Part shown: positions 46,182 through 56,085 of the stretch, piece after piece
Layout of the letters: each line of letters opens with the position of its first letter
Position numbering within the stretch: the stretch's first letter is position 1
From: Aulostomus chinensis
Lineage: Eukaryota > Chordata > Actinopteri > Syngnathiformes > Aulostomidae
Direction: 5' to 3'
Length of the DNA stretch: 64,000 bases
NCBI GenBank assembly: GCA_037954235.1
Contig: JBBMOA010000016.1
Location: 22,691,383 to 22,755,382, forward strand
Translations under genes and position numbers: made by a program
The notes under the pieces: model-generated
Told to the model about the DNA's origin: nothing
What the model saw: only the letters and a program-made list of their open reading frames with translations
Database searches by the model: none

Positions 46182-48962
46182 CTGTAGACAACAAGAGGGC
46201 ATAGGACAGCAGAGCTCGTCAGAAGGGTTATATGAGCCACATGCGAGGGAGGCTTTGGGCCGTCACAGCTTTAGGGTCAGAGGCAACCCAGTTATTTCAG
46301 AAATAATGTCAGTATCACATAAAGGGTTCAAGTGGATCCGTTTTAGCATGCCAACCTCAGGTGCCTCCCTCATTCAAGTTAGTCAGGTGAATTAAGGAGA
46401 CTGAGTTGGACAGGGAGTAATGGGGGGATTTGTTTTCCCTCTCTCTCTCCTTGTCCCATCTCACTGCCAAACCACGATCAAAGAGAGTGTGAAGAACATA
46501 GCCAAGAACCGTGAGAGGTAGAACGGAAGGGGGGGGGGGGGGTTTGAACAGAAATTACATCCACAGACAAGTGCAATCAATGGACTCAAGAGAAGTGTAC
46601 AGACAATAGAGGAAGACACAAGAGCTGTTAGCGGTGGTAGGATGTGGTTACCAGGGTGGTGTTTTCAGAGGACGGCGCCTGGACATGAGCGACCTGGCTG
46701 GTGAAGTCATGTGGCTGTGAGACCTCTGCTGTAAGTGAGCAGCCTGTCAGGGTGACACACCGAGTGCTGTTGGCAGGGTGCTAGAAAGCCGCAGGGGGAT
46801 ATTCTACATGGCTGGCTGCAGTGGTTACCTAGAGACACTTCAGATGAGCATTGTCCTGTTTTAAGATGCTGGCACCATGACAACCAAGCCCCCCAAAAAA
46901 GGCCCTCTTCAAACCTGGCATTAGAAAGCGTCTCCACATGCACTTTGAGCGGCTTCTGATCAGATCTTGCTTCCTTCAATCATTGTTTCTCATTGACCAG
47001 ACGCGCAGTTGCTTTTAAACTGGCAGGATGCCGACCAGGCACGTATGGAAATTCAAATAATAATAACACTACAAATAACACAGCAAATTCACATTATACA
47101 AGAGAAGAAATAATCTGTATTCAAATATAAAATATATGAATATATCAGAGTATAATGTACTTGTCAATTCATAAGCCATGTAATAATGATGTTTAATGGT
47201 TACCAGGATATGTATTTCACAGACGACCAGGTCACATTTTGTCTGAGAAGAATGTTAGCCACACGCGGCCCAGGGTGTCCCGAGTTGATCTTCAGGGGAT
47301 TCACGCCTGTACTGAGAGCTGTCCACACGTACCAGATCGCATAGGACACAAGTGTGCGTGTGAATGCCATGTGTGCTCTGACTGATCCATGACATGTCTG
47401 CTTCCAAAACAAAAGGCTTCTCAGGGGAAAAGTCAAATTTGTGCTGCACAATGTCTTTCATTTAATGCCAAGAATGTGTGGCAAACTTCATCTTCACACT
47501 ACAACCTGCACACGTGTGGGACAAATAAATTACACTTCCTCTATCCATCTGTTTAAAAGGGTTTTGTTCTGAACTGACGTCAACACAATCGATAATGAAA
47601 TTCAACAAAACACCATTATATTGTACCTCTTTTCCTTTTGCAGTAGTTAAATTCATAATTTCCTGCTTCCAGCCACAGTGACAGGCCTCCTCTCCACCAG
47701 AAAGACCAAAACATAAAGAATACAAAGAGTAGGGGTGGTCTGCTGGGGTCTAAGCAGGGCTGCTTGTTGCATGTCACTCCCCAAGCGCCCACCCACCCGT
47801 CAGGAGCAAAGCTGATACAATCACCGAGGGGTATTTGTGGGTCAGGAGATAATAAGGGAGAAGCAGCATGAAATGCCAGGATTCATCAGGTGTTGATGCT
47901 TGAGTAATTACGCGATGATATCAAATCCTCATGAATATAAGCGTATACTTGGACGCGTATATTGATTCACAGTTTACTTTGCAGGGATTACAGCTCATCT
48001 CACATGCTAGTGGCATTAGAGCCTGAGCATGTGATGGATGAAGGGCTGACATGACACAAGTCTGTATGAGATACAGCAGAAATGTCACAGCCACCGATGC
48101 ACAGCTCTTTGTCCTCCGCTCCCCGCACACACCACATTGAGGGAAAATCAGTTTAGACCTGCAGTGAGAGGGGGTGGGGTGTGAGGGTGTTGGTCTGGGA
48201 CACAGAGGTGAGGGCGTGTAGGGGGGGGGGACGGGACGATAGGTCAGATCAGGGCCACAGGGTTAACTCTGACTGTGTACCTTGAACGCTCAGACAGCAT
48301 TTTGAGCAGGAATGCTAACAAGCTCTCGGCTCCACTGGAACAAGAAGGAGGAGTAGCAAGAGAAAACATCCCAGAGGTTAGCATCATCCTCACGCACACA
48401 AAATTACAAACAGTGTCAGAGCAAATGAGGAAACTTTTTAGAAAGTTATTATGTTAGAACAATATCTGAGAGTAATATTAGACCATTCATCATGAGACAC
48501 AGTTATGTAAGACAATGAAACAGCAAGAATATACGCACAAACAATGGGGAGGCTAACTGAATTACTGAGCTTCTTCATAAGTCGGCAGAAGATGACTTCA
48601 GTGCATGCGATCAATCACACGGCCCTCAAGTAGCAACTTTCTCACTCTAATGCAATTACTGCCGAGCGAGAGCAAAGGGGTTCTTCCGGGCCAGAGCTCG
48701 CATACTCTACTCCATGATACATACGCCCTGAGCTCCAACACAAACACCTTCCAACACACTCACACAGTGCTGGCTGTGTTTCAGTTTTGCTCTCAGTGGC
48801 TCTCTGTCCTTTACAGAAAACCATTTCATCATCAGACAGATACCGGCAGTCATGACTGCTTATTTAACGTGTGTGAGGAGAATAGCATCGCAACCTGGCT
48901 AAGCAACATCGATCTTAGTCTGATACGTTTCTAGAGGCTATTCTGCGGCTGCCTTCTTCAAG

Positions 48963-49035
<73 letters not shown>

Positions 49036-49471
49036 ACAGCAGAAATTTGCAGCGAGTGTATCTCGGCTCCCGGCAGAGATGCTGATCTGGTAGAGGCTCA
49101 GCCTGCCACAGTCTGGCAATCCACAGGGACCCGACTTCACAGGAACGATCAATAACCACAAGTGACATGTGCCAAGTGTATTATGTCCATGGCTTCATTG
49201 AGCTTATTTATTTTGTGGCTGTCTGCTTCAATCAAGGCTAGTTTATGCACACTGTGAGGTCAATGAGGGGGAGGAGCGTGCACTTGTATTGGAATGAGAC
49301 TGACTGGAGTGCAACAGTGTGTGTGGGGATATGCAGCTCTTTAGCGAGAGATATGAAGCTGGCGAGGTCAGTTAGCATTGTTACCTGAAGCTGTTTGATG
49401 TTGGAGTGATTCATGACAAACTCAAACATGGTCACTACTGTTTTCTTCATCTCGTTCACACACCCACTCAC
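46182..49471 (-). other. sipa1l1: sipa1l1 intron F/G (3,290 nt)
   Basis: Contains a long (GT)n tract at 48964-49034 (AC in the sense strand), about 440 nt from the donor, and G-runs at 46529-46542 and 48221-48230. No exon or interspersed repeat recognised. Confidence 0.83.
48964..49034 (+). repeat. Long (GT)n microsatellite
   Basis: About 35 uninterrupted GT units, the longest dinucleotide tract in the window. Intronic. Confidence 0.97.
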
Positions 49472-49738
49472 CCACACTCTGAAATGTTGGGAGGTCCCTC
49501 AGTGCTCTGGGCATCATCATCATCGTCATCATTGCCCACTGGTTGTTTGCCGACTTGTTGCGTGCGTGTTTGTCCACAGGCCTCTGAGCTGGGACTCGGA
49601 CCCAGCCCCGGTCCTGGCCCCAGCTCCGGCCCTGAACCTGAGCTGCTGGTCTGGGGGATGGTGTACACCCTGGAGGAGTCAGCAGATATACAGTATCTGG
49701 CACCACGTGCCAGCGGACTGCCAGAATGATGTGAGCCG
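49472..49738 (-). CDS. sipa1l1: sipa1l1 exon F, Gly/Pro-rich with poly-Asp tract
   Basis: A 267-nt exon bounded by acceptor TCTGCTGTCTGGTCAG and the strong donor GG|GTGAGT. The joint with exon E gives SSGSHHSGSP, matching SIPA1L1. SADSSRVYTI aligns with mammalian DSSKVYIV. After that the exon is unlike the mammalian sequence I remember: a Gly/Pro-rich run (GSGPELGPGPGLGPSPSS), a Gln/Thr-rich stretch, six consecutive Asp (NDDDDDDAQ), and PPNISECG at the end. I chose this donor because it alone combines a good consensus with phase 2, which the next exon requires. Donors within the Gly/Pro run are weaker or out of phase. Confidence 0.82.
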
Positions 49739-51847
49739 CTGACCAGACAGCAGAAAATAAAGGAGAATGTAACTCAAAACATGACCACAAAATGAATGGA
49801 TGTAAAAACAGAAAAAACTTGACCGCATAAACAAACAAACATGAGAGAAAATGATTCTTGATGTTGGCTTTGACAGGATGACATCATGCCCACCATACAT
49901 GGTACTTTCGAGCTCGTTCCACTCTAACCTAGATTGGACGATGACTCAACTCCACTCTATAACGTGCTTATTCCTGTTGACCTTTGTCCTTTCAATATGT
50001 CAACAAATATCAAGTGACAAACCGTATTAAAGGTTCAGTGCATTCACAAACCCAATACACCCATTTCCCCACATACTGTGAGTGGTAGCCAGCCAGCTGT
50101 TTGTTGAGACATCTGCTGCTTTTTATCAAAGACATGAAATAAACAGCAACTGTGTGGATTTCTTTTTTTTTTTTTGGTGATGATTCAGACCTTTTCTCTG
50201 GTTGATTTCTGTCGTTTCCTTGTTTGTGATCATTGTTTGAGCTCGCAGAGCTCGAATGTGTTTCAATCTTTCACATTTTCAGTAATATGACAGAGAATGA
50301 AACACATTTCCTTTCTTTTCTCTTGTTTGCAGTAATTTTACAATTCAAGGACGACCCTATTGTCATTTCCTGTTGATCAGAATGAGGGTGGACATCTTGT
50401 CTTTTACATCTCCAGCCTGAAAGATTTAGCTGTGAGCTTGAATTGCCAGTATTTCTGAAACATCTCTAAAATATGCATTTGAGTTTTTGTAAGATTATAT
50501 CAACATATTGAAGTGTTGTAGACTGTCGCACTTAAAATACTAAAATACATCCGCAACACTTTCTGCACAATGTTGCTGCATCTGAATGTGGTCTGCTGGA
50601 AATAAAATGTGCTGACTGATGTGCATAAAAAGCAGCCAATAAAGGTGAAGGACTGGTGAAATATCTTGCCTGGCATATTTTTACTGAATCATGCAAAAGC
50701 TGTTGTGTGTGTAAATGCAAGGTAGTCGCCTTAAAAAGCCCCGTTATCATTTTAGCAGAGTGCTGAGGCTGGTTTTCCCTCAAAGCTAACATTCGCATTG
50801 ATCTTTTAGTTGCTGTAAAGGAGGGATGATTCTATGGGCCCTCAGTAACTCTAAGAACATATACTGCTTTTCACGGGCTGCAAAATCTCAAGTGTAATCA
50901 TGGCAAACCCGGGGTACGTCAAGACAATGACAAAGACATCTGGTCTGATTTAAAAACGTTCCTTGTTAAACAACCATGTTGGAGGAGCTTTGATACGTTA
51001 AGTCATGCAGTTTGAATATATCTTTATATATGCTGTATTTTAGCATTTCTTTGGATGCACTGATTGGGGTATTTATATCTTATTTATATTTATATCTTAT
51101 ATCAGAGTACATTTTGGTTCATCTTTTTCTGTCTCTTGCGATTAGTGGCCAACTGGACGAAGACTTTGTTTCCAGGTTTTGATCCAAACATCTTGTTTGC
51201 TGGACAACTCGCAGACTCAGATTTGGCATTAGCCGAGGGCTCTACATTCACCGTTTCCATATTCATGACCATCTGGGCCACACCCTGCAGAATGTGCTCC
51301 TGCTGCTTCGCCGTTTGTTCAGATGACACTCTGGTGTCAAAAATCGTTAGACAGAAGGTGGGACGCATCGGAGTGGTCAAGGTGATAGCACAGGCTTTTA
51401 CATCAATTCTGAATGATGTCCTGAAGTGGAAAGTTGTGACGCCTCCCAAACAGGTCAATGATCAGAGCAGATGCTGTTAACATAATCCTGAGTGGCACAA
51501 GACAAGTATGATACCCTTTCTATTTCATGAAGACAGACTGTGAGTGGCTGCAGGGCCAACCCTCTTTGACACCCTTCTCTTTCCCAGATGGGTCCCAATC
51601 TGGTGAGAAGTACATGGGTGACGGTGTGATGAAGCCCTCCCCTAAATTGCTGCAGCCTGACAGCCGCTCCACCCACCAGCATCAGCACAGCTGGATGAGT
51701 CAAGCTGTGGTTTAGGAGTACGGGAGCACAGGCGGGTGAAAAGGTCAGCCAATATCCAGCAACCATCCTTGGGTGCATCTGTTTGTCTCTGTGTGTGTTA
51801 AACAGACCTGATGACAGGCTGAACAGGGAAGTGGAGGTGGTGTGTGT

Positions 51848-51888
<41 letters not shown>

Positions 51889-52722
51889 TGTGTGTGTGTG
51901 TGTGTCTGCACATGCACGCGTGTGAGAGAATGGAACACACTGGATTGTGCTGTGTGCCATATGCCAATGATGAGGGCGTGATTTTCCTCAGCGGGCAAAT
52001 CAATAACCCGACACGCTAGAATTAAGCCATAACACAATCAAGTAATTGCCCATACAAGAGAAAAAATAGACCTCAGTGGGTATCAGTAGGAGTACACGGA
52101 TGGGCGATGGATAAACAAGGTGCAGAGTCACAGACTAGACAGTTTTGTTTCAAGTTTCACCAAGTTCCTGAAACTCTGGAGGGATGGACACTTCTCTTCC
52201 ACAAGATATTTGCTCATTTTGAATGTTTTAAAGAGCTCCGCCTGACGCATCACTCCAGAACTTTCCAGCATATGATTCACTTTGTTTTCATACTCACCAC
52301 ACAGTGACCCCATCATGCCCTGCAGCCAGGAGTATGAACCCTTCATGTGTTGTTGTTTTTTTTTTTTCAGATTCTTAAGGCTTATGGAGGAAGTCATGGT
52401 GAAGTGAAATATGATTTAAAAAAAATTGCTTTTGAGATGCCCGTGGCAGAGGCTGCCTGACGTGTATTTTAAGCTTTTCATCTGGCTTCTATCAGATAGC
52501 GGCTGAACTGTCACTTCAGCACTTTTTGACGTCTGTTTCATGATTGAGTCTTGAAAATAAAGTGTCCGAAACTGAGACAGTGTCAATCAGTAATTCAGCG
52601 TTTGCTTGGTGCGTGAACACTTTAATTTGCCAACTATCTGACCAAAGATCCACTTTTTTGAAACAGTAGATGTTGCAGCTACAAATAAATGAAAATCTAG
52701 TTGATTGGATGAGTCATGCTAC
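49739..52722 (-). other. sipa1l1: sipa1l1 intron E/F (2,984 nt)
   Basis: Contains the interrupted GT tract at 51840-51906 and a segment open on both strands at 51.06-51.48 kb that I do not recognise. Confidence 0.83.
51840..51906 (+). repeat. (GT)n microsatellite with GA interruptions
   Basis: GT tract broken by two GTGAGTG units. Intronic. Confidence 0.95.
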
Positions 52723-53096
52723 CTTGAGTGGGAGGAGATCTCGCTCAGGTCCCCGATGCTGCCCTCTGTCACATTGCTAGCCATTATGGCGGAGGCATAT
52801 CCCTGTGGCAGGTACAATTTCCCATGATCCTCTTCTGAAGCCCCGTCCTCATGGTGTTCTGACACCCAGGGGTGTCCCTGCTCCCCCACTCTGCTCTGCA
52901 GCAATACCCGGGCCCCCGGGGCCACACAAGGATTAGTGTCAATGCCACTGTCTGTGGATGCCCCTTTGATGTAAGTGAGACCCAACATCTCTGGGTCCAT
53001 CAAGTCTCCCGAGCCAAAGTGCTTATCGTCACTGTTGCTGGAGGCGTTGCTGGAGAGAGTGTTGCTACTTGAGTGGCTCGAGTTCTTATCACCCGT
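52723..53096 (-). CDS. sipa1l1: sipa1l1 exon E, serine-rich segment with DSGIDT phosphodegron
   Basis: This is the largest coding exon here (374 nt), starting after acceptor CTCTCTGTTCCAG and ending at donor GTAGCATG with two bases of a Ser codon. It encodes a serine-rich run (HSSSNTLSSNASSNSDDKHF), then DLMDPEMLGLTYIKGASTD, then the DSGIDT motif at 52935-52952. A variable stretch follows, with YASAIMASNVTEGSIGDLSE near the end. It is the best-conserved piece in the window. Known: in mammalian SPAR, DSGIDT is the beta-TrCP phosphodegron used after Plk2 phosphorylation. The middle part, from NPCVAPGARV to SEEDHGKLY, is variable relative to mammals. Confidence 0.96.
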
Positions 53097-54130
53097 CTGG
53101 AACAGAGAGAAAGTGAGGGAGAGGTGAAGGAGACAGAAATACAGTGAGTCAGATAAGGTCAAAAGCAGCTGCAAATAACTCTTACAGCTGTTTTCTCACA
53201 TTAGAAACATGACAAAGCAGGCAATCGGGCTACATGTGTCCCTGACGGGGGTAGCAGCAGGTTTTCTACAGGCAGGTGAAACTGTTAGGCTACCTGACAG
53301 AAACAGGAAGGATTATTAACACAATATGCTGAATGTCACATGTGACCTCTAAGTTTAGAAAGTGTGATTAAGGGGTTCATGGTATATGTTATATAAAATG
53401 AGTTATGATCAGAAAACCAAATGCAGAACTGATAATGCAAGTGATGCAAGTTCAAGCAAACTCCTAGTCGTACAAGATCAAGGGAGGATAGATGCTAAAT
53501 TTGTGATCATATATTCTCCTTTATGCTACATTAAACACTGTGAAGTCATGGAACCTAAATCTGATCACATTAAAAACAGCAACCCACAAACACGGTTATT
53601 AGGAACATTCAACGCCAAGAGAACAGTTTATACTTTTATCGGCAGGTCTGCGTTAATGCAACACTAGCTGAAAGATGTTCTTAACCAAATGCACCAGCCT
53701 TCAGCATGAGAGTAATAAGCAAAGCAGGAAGGAAGGAATGAGAAAAAAAAACATAAAGGAGAATCTGGAGATGAGGAGGGAGGGGGGGGGGGCAAGAGGC
53801 GGAGACATTTAATATATTCAACCTTCTAGGAAAATGTGTCCTAGAAAAGTGTGAGACATCCCGAAATGGTGATGAGATGAGACGCCCATGAGCATGCTGA
53901 TGAGGGGAAAGTGATAAGTGCAAAGAGCAGCTAGAGGGGACAACATGAGGTTTAACACGCCAATTGAGCTTCTGATTGCTGCAAAGCCCATAAACAAGGG
54001 CAACCTGACCTCACCCTGATTCAAACACTGATTTGAGGTGAAACCAGGTATGACAGTGCAGAGCTGGGCAATGGGGAATGAACACACATGCACACACGCA
54101 CGCACGCAGGCAGGCAGGCAGGTAGGCAAG

Positions 54131-54197
<67 letters not shown>

Positions 54198-54333
54198 ACA
54201 GACAGACAGACAGACAGAAACACACACAGGATATTAAAAGCCTGCACTCTAAAACACGGTGCCCTTCAAAACCAATGAGGTCCAAAAGCACTTCCACTAA
54301 ATGTCATGTCAGCAGAGACATTTAGACTTTTAC
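53097..54333 (-). other. sipa1l1: sipa1l1 intron D/E (1,237 nt)
   Basis: Contains the tetranucleotide tract at 54107-54219, which reads CCTG/TGTC in the transcribed strand. Nothing else recognised. Confidence 0.85.
54082..54219 (+). repeat. Compound (CA/CG)(CAGG)n(CAGA)n tetranucleotide tract
   Basis: CACG units, then about 22 CAGG units (54107-54196, two imperfect), then about six CAGA units. In the sipa1l1 transcript it reads (TCTG)n(CCTG)n. Confidence 0.96.
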
Positions 54334-54422
54334 CCTGGAGAGCTTGTTGGGCGAGTCTTTGCTTCCTTCTCTCTGCTTCAGAGGGTTCAAGATCTTGGTG
54401 GAGGGGATGTGCCATTTGGCCT
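54334..54422 (-). CDS. sipa1l1: sipa1l1 exon D
   Basis: An 89-nt exon after acceptor TTGACCCACAG, ending at donor GTAAAAG in phase 0. With the last base of exon C it encodes EAKWHIPSTKILNPLKQ and then KDSPNKLSR. The KWH..P..K(I/V)L and KDSPNKLS motifs are the same as in vertebrate SIPA1L1. It is separated from exon C by only 125 nt. Confidence 0.9.
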
Positions 54423-54547
54423 CTGTGGGTCAAGAGGAAGAAGGTGAGTGTGGAGAAGCAACAGAAGAAGTGAAACTGATGTAAGTCAGTGCTGTTTTAT
54501 CTGCCTCTGGGCCAGCTGAGTCATGGCAGCTTGGATGAAACACTGAC

Positions 54548-54651
54548 CTGCCGACCTGGTCCTCTCCAGGGTGGGCTCTCTTTCCCTGTGGATCTCTCCA
54601 TCACCCCCTTGGATGTCCCCTGCACGCTCATGGAGGATAGGGGAAGGACAT
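54548..54651 (-). CDS. sipa1l1: sipa1l1 exon C
   Basis: A 104-nt exon between acceptor CTTCCTCTCTGCAG and donor GTCAGTG. It completes the Gly codon of exon B and reads CPSPILHERAGDIQGGDGE, then HREREPTLERTRSA. The corresponding human segment is similar only in pattern (Cys after the Gly, then Ser-Pro, Leu-Leu and an acidic/basic run). So this is a fast-evolving linker, and the call rests mainly on splice sites and phase on both sides. Only this frame stays open through the exon and joins both neighbours. Confidence 0.82.
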
Positions 54652-55938
54652 CTGCAGAGAGGAAGAGGAGGAGGGCGTGAGTCTCTTCTGCCTAGAGAGT
54701 TTTCTCTGTCTTCTACGAGGAGGAAGACTTCAAAAGATGTACAGCAGTTAGCTCCAGATCAGTCGAGGTCAAATAACTTGAGCTCCTCACAGAAGAAAGA
54801 GGCTGCTAGAAGACACTGACAAGAGGCCGTCTTTCATCGCCATGCCAGGAACTCTATTGCTCCTGACGAGGAAAAGGGGAGCACATTTTTAACAGAGGTC
54901 TTAATTAAACCCTAAAGAGCTAATTCAGGTTGTGAACTGGGACAAGAGCGTCTCGTGATCTTGAAGAGAGACTAACTGGAGATCAATTGGAAAGTCGACA
55001 CGTCTTGTTCTGCATGGTGGCAGCTCTGACAGGCCGCGGCGATCCCTGCCAGTTCAGCGCTCTTTTGAGGCCTCTGACAGAAAGGCAGCAGCGTGGGGCT
55101 AAGCCTCTTGTCATGGTCTGTAACCACTTACAGACAGACTTCGGTCTCCGATGGGATTCTGCTCATGTGAGAGCCTGACATGTTACGCCTGCATAGTCTG
55201 CAACACTCATCGCCCTGCAAAACCTTTAGATGATTGAAAATAATGAGAGGTCAGAAAAGAATCAGGCTATAGTGCATATAATTAACCAGTAAATGGCACA
55301 GTAATGGAAACAGCAAAGAAGAAACTGCTGCAGCAACACTTAAGTGTGAGAGCAAACAAAGTCTCTATGTCCTGATCCTCTTGCCGTCTCCAGATTTTTG
55401 TAAAAAACAAAACAAAACCTTTTTTTTCCGCCTAAAGTGGCTGAAGTGCTAAAGTGGCACTTCAGTCGCAGTAGGGGAAGGATTTTTCATAATCACTTCC
55501 TATTATACCTAAGTGTTCATTTTTAATCTCTGAACGGCAAAAAAAAGTGCTCATTTAGAGCTCTAATCGCTATAAAGTGCTATAGATTAATTTTCTGTTT
55601 CAGGTAACTCTTCTGAATAAAATCACTAAATCAATGATTCAGGATAATTAAATGGAAACTTAAGTGTCGAATGTATCGTTCTGACCACAGCAGTCAAAGA
55701 TTTAATTATGTTGTTTGATGGCTTTCTGCAAACAACACTGACAATTGTTGCACTAATGGGCTCCAGGAGGGGGGGGGGAGCTGGTTTTTTTTGTTGTTGT
55801 TTTTTTTTTTTTTTTGCAAAATTGCAAGTTCTCAGAAATAGTGTCGGGACTGAATTTAGCTACATCCGTTATTCTAAGAACACATATTCCAATAGGTGCG
55901 ACATAGTGGCAGTGAAAGGTAGTGCGATAGTTACACAC
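54652..55938 (-). other. sipa1l1: sipa1l1 intron B/C (1,287 nt)
   Basis: AT-rich intron with a plus-strand T-run at 55799-55816. No gene or repeat family recognised. Confidence 0.85.
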
Positions 55939-56085
55939 CCCTCATATCCAGGCTGCTGGGACCAGGTGCTGCTTCCACAGGGTCCTGGATCACTGGAGGA
56001 GGACTGGTTACTGGGGGAGCTGCGATAATGTGGGTCTCCCTTGTTACATGAGGTGACCTGGGGATTCTCCAAGTCCTGCATTGTC
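55939..56085 (-). CDS. sipa1l1: sipa1l1 exon B
   Basis: An exon of 147 nt after acceptor GGCTGTCTGCAG, ending before donor GTGTGTAAC with two bases of a Gly codon. The second half encodes RSSPSNQSSSSDPGPCGSS and then QQPGYEG, which match SIPA1L1 strongly. The first 22 codons (start TMQDLENPQV, later NKGDPHY) are not in the human protein as I remember it. An internal CAG at 56020-56022 could serve as an in-frame acceptor that removes exactly 66 nt. Phase with exons A and C is exact. Confidence 0.9.

Noticed and set aside
53818..54297. Leu-Pro-Ala-Cys repeat protein of up to 159 residues on the minus strand
   Set aside because: It is only the CAGG/CCTG tetranucleotide tract read as codons, inside a sipa1l1 intron.
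54489..54819. Plus-strand frames opposite exon C
   Set aside because: Antisense shadows of the sipa1l1 exon and its flank.
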